Shown here piece by piece: positions 48,741 to 57,927 of a DNA stretch of 64,000 nt (positions are counted from its first letter, which is position 1; the number at the start of each line of letters is the position of its first letter). The notes below the pieces were generated by a model. It saw only the letters and a list, made by a program, of their open reading frames with translations. It did no database searches and was not told where the DNA came from. The translations under genes were made by a program, and so were the position numbers. Location of the stretch: positions 148,628 through 212,627 of the forward strand of contig NZ_FOKZ01000005.1 of the NCBI RefSeq assembly GCF_900112285.1, written 5' to 3'. The DNA is from Polaromonas sp. OV174 (GTDB lineage Bacteria; Pseudomonadota; Gammaproteobacteria; Burkholderiales; Burkholderiaceae_C).

Positions 48741-49505
48741 CTACATCGGCATGCGATCACGCCCGTCGCGCACGCCGCGCCGCACTTCCTGCAGCAGCGC
48801 CAGGAAATCCCAGAACTGCTTGGCTTGAACCTTGAGACGGTAGTCGGTCTGGGCGATCTGCTCTTCCAGCATTTCCGTCACGCGCGAGTCCATGTCGGCA
48901 GGCGGCAGCTTGAGGTAGGCCTCGCTCTCCGAGCCATCGCGCTGTATGGTGGCGCCGGCCTTGCGGGCGATATTGAGCATGGCGGTGTTTTCGCTCAGCG
49001 CATGAATGAACATCATGTCTATGCCCTCGTTGCGCGCATGGATCACGGCGCGCTCGAACAGGCGTGCGCCATAGCCCCGGCCACGCGCCCGGGCCAGCAC
49101 CGACACGCCAAACTCGGCGCAGCTCTTGAGTTCGGGCTCCGAAAACGCCAGGTGCGCCATGGCGATCAGCTCCAGCCGGCGGTTGTAAATGCCAAAGATT
49201 TCGTCGCGCTCAAAATTGAGCCCGTCCACATAGCGCCTGACCTGCTCATCGCTGGCGGAATAGCCAAAGCGCAAATAGCGGTCGTGCGCACTCAGCGCCA
49301 GCAGGTGGGCGGTGATGCGCTCGCCATGGCTGGGCCCTATGGAACGTATCGGCACCATGACCGGTTTGGCGGGCTTGGCAGAAGGGGCGTCCAATTCACG
49401 CGCCTCCAGCGGCGGGCGGAAGAGCTCCTTGCTCGCCTTGAGAGATGCTTTGAAAAGTGCGCCGGGAGTAACCATGGTTTTAATATAAGGGTTTCTACTA
49501 GGCAT
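48741..49505 (-). CDS. GNAT family N-acetyltransferase
   Basis: Acetyl-CoA-dependent acetyltransferase of unknown substrate, 254 aa. The GNAT fold appears from about residue 60; the acetyl-CoA loop is VSVLARARGRGYGARLFERAV, followed by HALSENTAMLNIARKAGATI. A C-terminal helical extension of about 60 residues (ADMDSRVTEMLEEQIAQTDYRLKVQAKQFWDFL) goes beyond the minimal GNAT domain. Two starts are possible, ATG 49505 and ATG 49475; neither has a strong ribosome binding site. It lies alone upstream of corC on the same strand, 92 bases away. Confidence 0.88.
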   Translation of the reverse strand: MPSRNPYIKTMVTPGALFKASLKASKELFRPPLEARELDAPSAKPAKPVMVPIRSIGPSHGERITAHLLALSAHDRYLRFGYSASDEQVRRYVDGLNFERDEIFGIYNRRLELIAMAHLAFSEPELKSCAEFGVSVLARARGRGYGARLFERAVIHARNEGIDMMFIHALSENTAMLNIARKAGATIQRDGSESEAYLKLPPADMDSRVTEMLEEQIAQTDYRLKVQAKQFWDFLALLQEVRRGVRDGRDRMPM

Positions 49506-49560
49506 CGAAACCTAAGCCCTTAGAGGAACGCTCAAAAAAAGAAGCCGGATACCAAGAAAA

Positions 49561-49623
49561 ATAGGCATCAAATTGGCATTAAGCCCTTGTCAGACAAGCG
49601 CAACAAGCTACCAAAATAATAGC
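49561..49623 (-). repeat. Dispersed AT-rich repeat family, intergenic copy
   Basis: The minus strand reads GCTATTATTTTGGTAGCTTG, TTGCGCTTGTC and later GCCAATTTGATGCC, close to the family body. It lies between the GNAT gene start and the AsnC gene end. Confidence 0.8.
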
Positions 49624-49733
49624 AAGTAAAGTCCATCCGCAGCAGTTGCTGCAGTGCAACAATTTTACCGCACCACGGCTTTGGCAGGTCTTAAGCATGA
49701 CACCCTAACCCAGTCCGGGCCAACAAGCCAGCG

Positions 49734-50207
49734 CTACAAGGGCACGGCCGTGGTCGCCTTGACCCGGTCCAGCACAAAGCTGGTCTTGCAGTCCTGCACA
49801 CTGGGGTGCTTGAGCAAGGTGTCCATGATGAAGCGGCTGTAGTGCGCCATGTCCTGCACCACCACGCGCAGCAAATAGTCCATCTCGCCGGTCAGGGCCG
49901 CGCATTCCACCACCTCGGGCCAGGTCTGCACACTGGCGCGAAACAGGTCCATGGGATTGCGCTTGTGGCTTTCGGTGTGCTTTTCCAGCCGCACATTGAG
50001 GTAGGCCGTCAGCCCCAAGCCGACCGCCTCGGGCTTGACCAGCGCCACATAGCGGTCAATCACCCGGCTTTCTTCCAGCCGCTTGACACGCCGCAGCACG
50101 GCGCTGGGTGACAGCCCCACCTGCTCGGCGAGCTGGTCGTAGGTGGCGCGGCCATCGTCCTGAAGGCTGCGCAAAATGTGACGATCAAGCTTGTCGAGTG
50201 TTTCCAT
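49734..50207 (-). CDS. Lrp/AsnC family transcriptional regulator
   Basis: A 157-aa regulator with an N-terminal helix-turn-helix (LDRHILRSLQDDGRATYDQLAEQVGLSPSAVLRRVKRL) and the C-terminal RAM ligand-binding domain (DLFRASVQTWPEVVECAALTGEMDYLLRVVV). It is transcribed away from hppD-phhA across a 117-base gap, so it is the likely regulator of phenylalanine/tyrosine breakdown. Members of this family commonly sense amino acids; an aromatic amino acid ligand is inference. The ATG at 50207 gives a standard N-terminus. Confidence 0.92.
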   Translation of the reverse strand: METLDKLDRHILRSLQDDGRATYDQLAEQVGLSPSAVLRRVKRLEESRVIDRYVALVKPEAVGLGLTAYLNVRLEKHTESHKRNPMDLFRASVQTWPEVVECAALTGEMDYLLRVVVQDMAHYSRFIMDTLLKHPSVQDCKTSFVLDRVKATTAVPL

Positions 50208-50223
50208 TTGCCCAATTTTGCAG

Positions 50224-50268
50224 GTTTACTGTGTCAATGGCAATCCAGACGCCCCATTTCGCAGTAAA
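50224..50268. promoter_or_regulatory. Candidate operator between the AsnC gene and hppD
   Basis: An inverted repeat TTTACTG (50225-50231) and CAGTAAA (50262-50268) with 30 bases between arms, about three helix turns. It lies in the 117-base divergent gap and is a reasonable Lrp/AsnC site. hppD has a GGAG ribosome binding site 8 bases upstream of its ATG. Confidence 0.5.
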
Positions 50269-50324
50269 ACTGACTGCCCGCGCCGCTAAAGTCACTTCAT
50301 ACGAACACCCAATCTGGAGACAAG

Positions 50325-51500
50325 ATGAACGCACGCGAAAACGCCGCCCTGAACTTTGAACATGGCGCCGCCTGGGACAACCCCATGGGCACCGACGGCT
50401 TTGAATTCATCGAATACGCCGCGCCCGACCCTCAGGCCATGGGCGCCGTGTTTGAGCGCATGGGCTTCAAGCCGATTGCCAGGCACCGCCACAAGAATGT
50501 GACGCTGTACCGCCAGGGCGGCATCAACTTCATCATCAACGCCGAGCCCGACTCCTTCGCCCAGCGCTTTGCGCGCCAGCACGGCCCCAGCGTCTGCGCC
50601 ATTGCCTTCAGGGTGAACGATGCCAAGGCCGCTTACGAGCGCGCCATTTCCCTGGGTGCCTGGGGTTATGCCCACACGGCGGGCCCGGGTGAGCTGAACA
50701 TTCCGGCCATCAAGGGCATTGGCGACTCCATCATCTATTTCATAGACCAGTGGCGCGGCAAAAACGGCGCTCAGCCCGGCGACATCGGCAACATCGGCTT
50801 TTACGACGTGGACTTCAAGCCCCTGCCCGGCATTGATGCTGACGCCCTCAACCCGGTCGGCCATGGCCTGACCTATATCGACCACCTGACCCACAACGTG
50901 CACCGCGGCCGCATGGACGAGTGGGCCGGCTTTTACGAACGCCTGTTCAACTTCCGCGAGATCCGCTACTTCGACATCGAAGGCCAGGTGACGGGCGTGA
51001 AAAGCAAGGCCATGACCAGCCCCTGCGGCAAGATCCGCATCCCTATCAACGAGGAAGGCAACGAGAAGGCCGGCCAGATTCAGGAGTACCTGGACAAATA
51101 CCAGGGCGAGGGCATACAGCACATTGCCATGGGCAGCAACGACTTGCTGGCCACGGTGGACGCGTTGCGAGCCAGTGGCGTCAAGCTGCTGGACACCATA
51201 GACACCTATTACGAGCTGATCGACAAGCGCATTCCCGGTCACGGCGAAAACGTGGCCGAGCTGAAGCGGCGCAAGGTGCTGGTGGACGGCAAACAGGGCG
51301 CGCTGCTGCTGCAGATCTTCAGCGAAAACCAGCTCGGCCCCATCTTCTTTGAATTCATACAGCGCAAGGGCGACGACGGCTTTGGCGAGGGCAACTTCAA
51401 GGCGCTGTTTGAAAGCATAGAGCTGGACCAGATGCGCCGCGGTGTACTCGCCGCCAAAGGGGCTGGCGGCCCAGCGCTTGAACCCCTGGAAAGCCAGTAA
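50325..51500 (+). CDS. hppD: 4-hydroxyphenylpyruvate dioxygenase
   Basis: Iron-dependent enzyme converting 4-hydroxyphenylpyruvate to homogentisate in tyrosine breakdown. The 391-aa protein has the two-domain vicinal-oxygen-chelate fold; the iron ligands are His187 ([10 protein letters not shown]), His266 ([11 protein letters not shown]) and Glu343 ([19 protein letters not shown]). The C-terminal block [15 protein letters not shown] is the HPPD signature. The ATG at 50325 has GGAG at 8 bases spacing. The phhA gene starts directly after its stop codon, so phenylalanine is turned to tyrosine and then degraded. Homogentisate dioxygenase is not in the window. Confidence 0.97.
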   Translation: MNARENAALNFEHGAAWDNPMGTDGFEFIEYAAPDPQAMGAVFERMGFKPIARHRHKNVTLYRQGGINFIINAEPDSFAQRFARQHGPSVCAIAFRVNDAKAAYERAISLGAWGYAHTAGPGELNIPAIKGIGDSIIYFIDQWRGKNGAQPGDIGNIGFYDVDFKPLPGIDADALNPVGHGLTYIDHLTHNVHRGRMDEWAGFYERLFNFREIRYFDIEGQVTGVKSKAMTSPCGKIRIPINEEGNEKAGQIQEYLDKYQGEGIQHIAMGSNDLLATVDALRASGVKLLDTIDTYYELIDKRIPGHGENVAELKRRKVLVDGKQGALLLQIFSENQLGPIFFEFIQRKGDDGFGEGNFKALFESIELDQMRRGVLAAKGAGGPALEPLESQ

Positions 51501-52364
51501 ATGGCCGTCAAGCCAGTGATCTATGGTGAGTCGCAGCGCCCGCCGCGCGGCGACTACAGCCGCGCGCGCGAGGACTACACCTGCGTGCAAAACCACGCGG
51601 CTTACAGCGCGGCCGATCACGACATCTACCGCCGCCTTTACGAGCGGCAAGCCGCGCTGCTGCCCGGCCTGGCCTGCCAGGCCTTTATCGACGCCCTGCC
51701 CAAGCTGGGCGCCAGCACGGCGATTCCGCGTTTTGAAGACATCAATGAGCGGCTCATCAAAACCACCGGCTGGCAGTTGGTGGGCGTGCCCGGGCTGATC
51801 CCCGAAGTGCCCTTTTTTACCCTGCTGGCGAATCGCAAGTTTCCGGTGACGGACTGGATACGCACGCCGGCCGAGTTCGACTACATCGTCGAACCCGACA
51901 TTTTTCATGACCTGTTTGGCCATGTGCCGCTGCTGTTTGACGCCCGCTACGCCGACCACATCCAGGCTTATGGCCAAGGCGCGCTGAAGGCGCATGCGCT
52001 GGAGCACGGGCCGCAGCCGCTTCGCGGCGCGGTAGAAATGCTCTCGCGCCTGTACTGGTACACGATTGAATTCGGCCTGCTGCAGGAAAACGGCCAGCCC
52101 CGGGCCTATGGGGCGGGCATTTTGAGCAGCCCGGGCGAGCTGGTCTACAGCGTGCAGTCAGCCCAGCCCCAGCGCACAGCGCTGCGCAGCACCGCCGACC
52201 TGCTGCGCTGCATGGCGGCCCACTACAAGATAGACAGCTACCAGCAGCAGTATTTTGTGATCGACAGTTTTGAGGCGCTGCTGGCGCTCACCACGCCCGA
52301 CTTCACGCCGCTCTACCAGTCGCTGGCCGACGACGCTGACCGCAGCGCCGCCGCTCAGTCCTAA
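51501..52364 (+). CDS. phhA: Phenylalanine 4-monooxygenase (hydroxylase)
   Basis: Pterin-dependent iron enzyme that hydroxylates phenylalanine to tyrosine. The 287-aa protein shows the metal ligands His136 and His141 in FHDLFGHVPLLF and Glu190 in RLYWYTIEFGLL. Start is immediately after the hppD stop (TAAATG). The C-terminus YFVIDSFEALLALTTPDFTPLYQ is typical of monomeric bacterial PAH. The spacing between the His pair and Glu is about eight residues longer than in the Chromobacterium enzyme, an insertion in the loop before the active-site helix. No pterin dehydratase (phhB) is adjacent. Confidence 0.96.
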   Translation: MAVKPVIYGESQRPPRGDYSRAREDYTCVQNHAAYSAADHDIYRRLYERQAALLPGLACQAFIDALPKLGASTAIPRFEDINERLIKTTGWQLVGVPGLIPEVPFFTLLANRKFPVTDWIRTPAEFDYIVEPDIFHDLFGHVPLLFDARYADHIQAYGQGALKAHALEHGPQPLRGAVEMLSRLYWYTIEFGLLQENGQPRAYGAGILSSPGELVYSVQSAQPQRTALRSTADLLRCMAAHYKIDSYQQQYFVIDSFEALLALTTPDFTPLYQSLADDADRSAAAQS

Positions 52365-55300
52365 CCCGGCTGCTCGGCCCAGTCGATCAAGGCCTGGCGG
52401 GTCTTGTCGCTCAGTTCGGCGACGCTGGCCACTTGCGCGGCCGCATCGGCCGGCCATTGGCCTTGCAGGCACGACTGCTCCAGGGCGCCACAGGCATCGC
52501 TCAGGGCCTGCGCGCCGACGTTGGAGGCCGCGCCCTTGAGCGCATGCGCGGCACGAGACAGCGCCGCGCTGTCAGACGCCTCCAGGGCGGCGCGAATGTC
52601 ATCCATGCGGTTGGGCGCATCGCTGGCAAACAGGGCAATCACCTCGCGCGTCATGCTGCGTTCCTCGTCGTCGAACTCCTTGAACTGCTCCAGCCGGCTC
52701 CAGTCCATCAGCACCTGCACGGGATTCAAGCCATTTTCGGCTGTTCCCGGTGCAGGGGCTGCGTCGCCAGCTATTATTTTAATAGCGCCCTCAAACGCAG
52801 GATTCCTGGCGTAGCGGGCCAGCGCCTCTGACAGCTCATCAATGCGCAAGGGCTTGGGCAAAAAGCCCACCATGCCGGCAGCGCTGCAGCGCTGGCGGTC
52901 TTCTTCGAGCACAGAGGCCGTCAGCGCGATGATGGGAGGCGCTGCCGTGCCATAGGTTTTGATGATGTGACGCGAGGCCTCAAAACCATCCATGACGGGC
53001 ATGTTGGCATCCATCAGGATGGCGGCGTACTGGCGCGGTGTTTCACCGGTGCCGCTGCGCAGTGAGGCGGCGACACGGTCCACCGCCTCGCGGCCATTGA
53101 TGGCGGTGGCGGCCTCGTAGCCCAGCTTGGCCAGCATGGCCAGCGCGACTTTCAGATTCACCGCGTTGTCATCGGCCACCAGGATGAACTGGTTGCGCAG
53201 CGCCGGGCGCTCGGCTTTCGCGACGTTTTCAACCGCCACAGCCACCGAGGTGACGCGGGCAATGGCCTCGAACAGCTGCGACTGGCGATAGGGCTTGAGC
53301 AGCCTGGCATCGAACACCCTGGCCTGCTCACCGGTCGGCATGGTGCCCGAGGTCAGCAGCACGATGGGCGTGTCCGGACTGCGCTCACGCAAGATCTGGG
53401 CAAAGGTCTGTCCGTCCATCTCGGGCATGTGCATGTCGCTCACCACCACCGCCACCGGATGGCTTTTGAGCCACTCCAGCGCATCGGCGGCGCGTTCAAA
53501 CAGCGTAGGCAGCATGCCCCAGCGTCTGAGCTGCTTGTCCAGAATGCGCAAGTTGACCGGCGTGTCATCCACCACGGCGGCCTGCTTGCCGGCCAGACTG
53601 ACCATTTGCAGCGAGGACAGCAGCGACACCTCGGGCACATCGGCGTGACCCAGCCTGGCGGTGAACCAGAAAGTCGAGCCTTCGCCGGGCACCGACTCCA
53701 GCCCCACCGTACCGCCCATCAGCGCCGCCAGGCGCTTGCAGATCGCCAGGCCGAGACCTGTGCCACCGTATTTGCGCGTGGTGCTGGCATCGACCTGCGC
53801 GAAGGACTGGAACAGGGCCGACTGCCGGTCTTCGGGAATGCCTATGCCGCTGTCCTTGACGCGAAACTCGATCAGGCCGCCCTGCTCCGGCGTGAATTCT
53901 TCCAGCACCCGGGCCGACACCAGGACCTGGCCGTGCTCGGTGAACTTGACCGCATTGTTGACAAAGTTGAGCAGCACCTGGCGCAGCCGGGTCACGTCAC
54001 CGCGCACCCAGGCGGGCAACTCGTCATCGATATCGACCAACAGCTCCAGTCCCTTCTCGCGCGCCCTAGGGGCGCCAATGTCGCAAGCCTCCTCGATCGC
54101 GGCGAGCAGATTGAGCGGTTCGTTTTCAAGGTCCAGCTTGCCCGACTCGATCTTGGAAAAATCCAGAATGTCGTTGATCACGCCCAGCAACTGGTCGCTG
54201 GAGATGCGCATGGTGTGCACATAGTCGCGCTGCTCCAGATCCAGCGCGGTGTCGGCCAGCAAGGTGGTCATGCCGACCACGCCGTTCAGCGGGGTGCGGA
54301 TTTCATGGCTCATGGTGGCCAAAAACGCCGCCTTGGCCCGGGCCGCGCCCAGCGCTTCCTCGCGGGACGCTTCCAGTTCGGCGGTGCGGCTGGCAACGCG
54401 AGCCTCCAGCGTTTCATTGGCTTCGCGCAAGGCAATCGTCTGCGCATCTATTGCGGCGCGGTTGCGCTGCAGCTCTTGCGCGCTGTCGTGCAGGGCTTGC
54501 GAGAGCTGACGCACCTCGGTGATGCGGGTGTTGTTCAGCACAGCGGGTACCTCGGCCCGCGCCAGTTGGGTGGCGGCGATGCTCAGGCGCCTGATGCGCC
54601 GGCTCAGACGGTAGGCCAGGCCTATTGCCAGCAGGGCACCCAGTACCAGGGTCAGCGCCGTTACCGCCAGCGTCTGTTTCAGGGCGGCTTGGGAAGTCGC
54701 CGTGAAGTCGCTCTCGGGGGCGGCCACCACCAGACTCCAGCGCAAACCCAGGTTTTCGCCAAAGGGTTTGAGCGTCACCATCAAGGCATCGTCACCCATG
54801 GGGACGCGGCGTAAAAAGGACACGCGCTGCACGCTGGACTCCAGGGTTTTACCCAAGCTGGGAGCGATCTCCTCGTAGGCGCTGCGCACGATGGCATTGC
54901 GGCTTTGCAGCGGCCGGCGGCGCTCCAGTTGCCCCTTGACCTCGGCTACCAGCGGGTCGCTGGTCGAGCTGGCCACCACAAAGCCTTGTTCGTCGAGCAA
55001 AAATGCCGCGCCGCGCGGGCTGATGCGCATGCCTTGCAGCATCTCGCTCAGGCGTTTGAGCTGCAGGTCAACGGCAAACACGCCCAGGGCGCCGCCGTCC
55101 AGGTCGTACACCGGTTGCGCCAGCGTGATGCGCAGTTGCTTGTCGGACAGTGACGGAGACACCGGGGTGAAGGCGCGGCCCTTGTACAGCATCGCAGCCT
55201 GGTACCAGGCGCGGTTGCGCGGCTCGTAGTTTTCCGTCTCCGTGTCCAGACGCTGACTGCGGTCGGTGGGATGGCCGGCCGCAAAATAGCGCCGCCCCGC

Positions 55301-55768
55301 CTCCCCCTGCTGGCGCACGCTCACATGGCTCTGGCCGCTGGCATCCTGGGTGAGTGTTTCCACCCCCAGGAATTCGCCCCGGTAAGTGCCCAGATACATG
55401 CGCGGCACAGACGGCGTCATGCGTGTCATGGCAAAGGCGGTTTGCTCGAACAGTTCGGGCTGCCGAATCAGCCGGCGTGCCCGCGCCACCGCGGACGCGC
55501 TGGGCAACTCGTGGATCAGGCCGTTGAACACCACATGGGCCTGCGACAAATGCTCTTCGGCACCGGTTTTAACCCGTTGCGCCACATCCTCGACAATTTT
55601 CTCGGACAGCGTATGCACGCTTTGCAGGTTGCTGCGGTAGAGCAACCAGCCGACGGTGGCGGCGGGCACGATGGACAGCAGCAGCAAGCTGGTGACCAAC
55701 ACCACGCGCAGCGACCAGGTGCGACCCTGCATGGACTGGGCCGCCTTGGCGATGGCGGGCGCGTTCAT
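52361..55768 (-). CDS. Hybrid sensor histidine kinase (Cache, HisKA, HATPase, two receivers, Hpt)
   Basis: A 1,135-aa BarA-type tripartite kinase. Two membrane segments (about 20-42 and 370-390) flank a periplasmic double Cache-like sensor; a coiled coil follows; HisKA has [17 protein letters not shown]; HATPase has [21 protein letters not shown] and GTGLGLAI. Receiver 1 keeps the Asp in [12 protein letters not shown]; receiver 2 has [11 protein letters not shown]; the Hpt ends with [14 protein letters not shown]. The phosphorelay thus is complete. The gene overlaps phhA at the 3' end by four bases, converging, and overlaps the cyclase gene (ATGA), so kinase and cyclase are translationally coupled. 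A repeat copy falls in the linker between receiver 2 and Hpt. Confidence 0.93.
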   Translation of the reverse strand: MNAPAIAKAAQSMQGRTWSLRVVLVTSLLLLSIVPAATVGWLLYRSNLQSVHTLSEKIVEDVAQRVKTGAEEHLSQAHVVFNGLIHELPSASAVARARRLIRQPELFEQTAFAMTRMTPSVPRMYLGTYRGEFLGVETLTQDASGQSHVSVRQQGEAGRRYFAAGHPTDRSQRLDTETENYEPRNRAWYQAAMLYKGRAFTPVSPSLSDKQLRITLAQPVYDLDGGALGVFAVDLQLKRLSEMLQGMRISPRGAAFLLDEQGFVVASSTSDPLVAEVKGQLERRRPLQSRNAIVRSAYEEIAPSLGKTLESSVQRVSFLRRVPMGDDALMVTLKPFGENLGLRWSLVVAAPESDFTATSQAALKQTLAVTALTLVLGALLAIGLAYRLSRRIRRLSIAATQLARAEVPAVLNNTRITEVRQLSQALHDSAQELQRNRAAIDAQTIALREANETLEARVASRTAELEASREEALGAARAKAAFLATMSHEIRTPLNGVVGMTTLLADTALDLEQRDYVHTMRISSDQLLGVINDILDFSKIESGKLDLENEPLNLLAAIEEACDIGAPRAREKGLELLVDIDDELPAWVRGDVTRLRQVLLNFVNNAVKFTEHGQVLVSARVLEEFTPEQGGLIEFRVKDSGIGIPEDRQSALFQSFAQVDASTTRKYGGTGLGLAICKRLAALMGGTVGLESVPGEGSTFWFTARLGHADVPEVSLLSSLQMVSLAGKQAAVVDDTPVNLRILDKQLRRWGMLPTLFERAADALEWLKSHPVAVVVSDMHMPEMDGQTFAQILRERSPDTPIVLLTSGTMPTGEQARVFDARLLKPYRQSQLFEAIARVTSVAVAVENVAKAERPALRNQFILVADDNAVNLKVALAMLAKLGYEAATAINGREAVDRVAASLRSGTGETPRQYAAILMDANMPVMDGFEASRHIIKTYGTAAPPIIALTASVLEEDRQRCSAAGMVGFLPKPLRIDELSEALARYARNPAFEGAIKIIAGDAAPAPGTAENGLNPVQVLMDWSRLEQFKEFDDEERSMTREVIALFASDAPNRMDDIRAALEASDSAALSRAAHALKGAASNVGAQALSDACGALEQSCLQGQWPADAAAQVASVAELSDKTRQALIDWAEQPG
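52770..52786 (-). repeat. Dispersed repeat core inside the hybrid kinase
   Basis: GCTATTATTTTAATAGC, identical over 17 bases to 58760-58776. It forms a hairpin (GCTATTA/TAATAGC). It is in frame, encoding AIKIIA, the same hexapeptide as in the GMC oxidoreductase copy, and falls in an interdomain linker. Confidence 0.8.
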
Positions 55769-56877
55769 GCAAACCCCACAATTTCTACACTGTCCATGGG
55801 CTTGCTGCGCCCCGGCACCTGGATCAGCGCGCGTTGGCCGGTACGCACGGCCCCGGTCACCAGGCGCGCCGCCTGCACACTGGCGGCAATCGTCCAGTTC
55901 AGTGTCGGCTCGCCCTTGAACAATTTAAGCGCCGCCGCCACGGTGTCGCCCACCGGCGTGGCCTGGCCGGTGCTGCCTATAAGGCCATTGAGGCTGGCAA
56001 AGGCCACAGGGCCGCTGTGCAAGGCCACGCCCAGCGAGAACTTGGGCAGGCCGAGCGCGCCGAAACGCTGGCGCACATAGGCGTCAATGCGCTTGGTGGC
56101 ATCGGCCAGGCCCAGCGCCGCGCGCGCCGCGCGCAAGCCATGGTTGACGGATTCGGTATCGGCCGCATCGACAAACACGCACAGCATGCCGTCGCCGACA
56201 AACTGCATGTGGTGGGCGCCAAACAGGTAGACGGTATCGCCGACGCTGCTGTAAAGCAGCTGCACGATATCGCTGAGTTCGGCGCTGCTCAGCGCCTGGG
56301 TCCACAAGCCATAGTCGCGAATGTCGGCAAACAGCACCGTCGCGCTATCGAATTTTTCCTGATCCTGCACCACGCTGCTATCGGGCCACTGCTCGCTCAG
56401 CGCCTTGACCATGCGGCTTTCATAAAGCGCGCTGATCTTCTGGCGCTGCTCATCCAGTGCCACCTGTACCGCCTGGTCCACCACCTGCGCGCGCATGGCA
56501 TCGGCCCTCACCCGTTTGTTCAGCTGCGCGCTGACGGCCTCGCGCAGCTCCTGCGGGGCAAAGGGTTTGGTCAGGTAGTCATCCGCGCCCGTGGTCATGC
56601 CCTGGCGCATATAGCTGCGATCCTGCAGCGAAGTCAGCAGGATCACGGCCGTGGCGGCCAGGGCGCTATCCGCGCGAATCCGGTCCAGCACTTCAAAGCC
56701 GTCCAGCAGCGGCATCTGCACGTCGCTGACCACCAGATCCGGCTTGAACTCCTGAATCAGCGCCAGCCCCTTGGCGCCATCTTCGGCGGCCATCACCTGG
56801 TGGCCTTCTTTTTTGAGTACCTGGCTGACCAGCATGCGGGTGCCGGCGTCATCATCAATCACCACGATCAAAGGCAT
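55765..56877 (-). CDS. Response regulator with adenylate/guanylate cyclase-like catalytic domain
   Basis: A 370-aa protein with an N-terminal receiver (PLIVVIDDDAGTRMLVSQVL, Asp in LVVSDVQMPLLDG, Lys in YLTKPFAPQE), a linking helix and a class III nucleotide cyclase domain (VLFADIRDYG and MQFVGDGMLCVF supply the two metal-binding Asp). The canonical helix motif GDTVNLAARL reads GDTVAAALKL, so the transition-state Asn and Arg are Ala and Lys, and the base-selecting Lys before the second Asp is Gln. It may therefore be inactive or have unusual specificity. The ATG at 56877 follows GAGAG at 7 bases spacing. It is transcribed first, overlapping the hybrid kinase, which is its likely phosphodonor. 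Confidence 0.9.
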   Translation of the reverse strand: MPLIVVIDDDAGTRMLVSQVLKKEGHQVMAAEDGAKGLALIQEFKPDLVVSDVQMPLLDGFEVLDRIRADSALAATAVILLTSLQDRSYMRQGMTTGADDYLTKPFAPQELREAVSAQLNKRVRADAMRAQVVDQAVQVALDEQRQKISALYESRMVKALSEQWPDSSVVQDQEKFDSATVLFADIRDYGLWTQALSSAELSDIVQLLYSSVGDTVYLFGAHHMQFVGDGMLCVFVDAADTESVNHGLRAARAALGLADATKRIDAYVRQRFGALGLPKFSLGVALHSGPVAFASLNGLIGSTGQATPVGDTVAAALKLFKGEPTLNWTIAASVQAARLVTGAVRTGQRALIQVPGRSKPMDSVEIVGFA

Positions 56878-56936
56878 AAAAACTCTCACGATTTCTGAAA
56901 TATTGATGGCGGCCGACAAACGCCGCGCGACGGCAA

Positions 56937-57851
56937 TTACGGCCGGGCTGTATTGTCGTCTAGCAAGGCCAGCGTGGCATCCATGACTTGCGGCAAAAAA
57001 GCCAGCTGCACATGTCCTGCGCCGCGCAGCAGGCGGTTGTCGGCCCCCGGCAAAGTGGCCGTGGAAACGGGAAACACGATGTTGTCGCTGTTGGAATACC
57101 AGCAGCTGAACAGCGCGTGGCGATGCGCGGGCATGCCCCGATCAAGCTCGGCCAGCCAGTCGGACTGCCGCCGCATCTGCAGGCTGTTGTGGCTCAGGCC
57201 AAAGCGCGCCAGCCAGGTGCCGCGGTGCGGCGAGCCCAGGGTCACCACATGGTGCACCCGCGCCTCGGCCTTCATGTGCTTGAGCCAGGCTCTAACGGCC
57301 AGCCCGCCCATGCTGTGGCACACCAGCAGCGGCGCCATGCCGCTGGCCTGCGTGACGCGCTGCACCGCCGCGTCGATTTGCGGCGCGTAGTCGTCAATCG
57401 AGCCAAACGGCGGCTCCAGGCTCAGTGCCACGAAGGCGTGCTTGCCGCCCTGCAGGCGTTTCAGCCAGGGCGTCCAGAACCCCCGATTGCAGAAAAACCC
57501 ATGCACAAAGACCACGCCACGCTGACCCTGCAGCGGGGCTGGCGGCGCCAGTTGGTCGGCGATCGCCTGGGCGCGAAACGGCTGGCGCCAGCAAAACACC
57601 TGCGGCGCCGTCCAGCTCTCGCCCAGCCAGGCGCGCAGCAGTTCTTTGGCGCTGACCCGGGGCGCCGATTCTTTTCGGCTAAGGTGGCGTGAGGCCAGGA
57701 ACTCAATGGCCAGAAAACCGCTATGGCCCAGCGCAATCAGCAAACAGCCTCCCAGGGCCAGCCAGGGGGCGCTGCTGCGAAAGTAAAGCAGCCAGCCGCC
57801 AGCGGCCACGATGAGCAACAGGGTGATGAGTTTTTGCAGATGCGACAACAT
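56937..57851 (-). CDS. Alpha/beta hydrolase, lipase-like, membrane-anchored
   Basis: A 304-aa hydrolase with two N-terminal hydrophobic segments (about residues 7-27 and 29-48), probably anchoring it in the membrane. The core is GVVFVHGFFCNRGFW (oxyanion strand), the nucleophile elbow LLVCHSMGGLAVRAW, and LGSPHRGTWLA; late His in RGAGHVQLAFL completes a Ser-Asp-His set. The HGF and TLGSPHRGT motifs resemble lipases and EstA/PGAP1-like acyl hydrolases. The substrate is unknown. It begins just upstream of a long hairpin and reads the same way as the cyclase gene. Confidence 0.88.
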   Translation of the reverse strand: MLSHLQKLITLLLIVAAGGWLLYFRSSAPWLALGGCLLIALGHSGFLAIEFLASRHLSRKESAPRVSAKELLRAWLGESWTAPQVFCWRQPFRAQAIADQLAPPAPLQGQRGVVFVHGFFCNRGFWTPWLKRLQGGKHAFVALSLEPPFGSIDDYAPQIDAAVQRVTQASGMAPLLVCHSMGGLAVRAWLKHMKAEARVHHVVTLGSPHRGTWLARFGLSHNSLQMRRQSDWLAELDRGMPAHRHALFSCWYSNSDNIVFPVSTATLPGADNRLLRGAGHVQLAFLPQVMDATLALLDDNTARP

Positions 57852-57873
57852 GGCCGGAGTATGCCGCCTGCTT

Positions 57874-57925
57874 AGAGCCTGTTCACGATCTATACGGGGT
57901 CGCGTATAGATCGTGAACAGGCTCT
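57874..57925. repeat. 52-bp near-perfect hairpin (23-bp inverted arms, 6-base loop)
   Basis: Left arm 57874-57896 starts AGAGCCTGTTCACGATC, right arm 57903-57925 is its exact complement. The loop is GGGTCG. There is no T run after either side, so it is not a typical Rho-independent terminator. It lies between the lipase-like gene start and the GMC gene stop (3 bases before the stop codon end). Confidence 0.9.
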
Positions 57926-57927
57926 CA

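Noticed and set aside
50292..52007. Minus-strand open frame of 571 codons
   Set aside because: Antisense to hppD and phhA, both with intact metal ligands.
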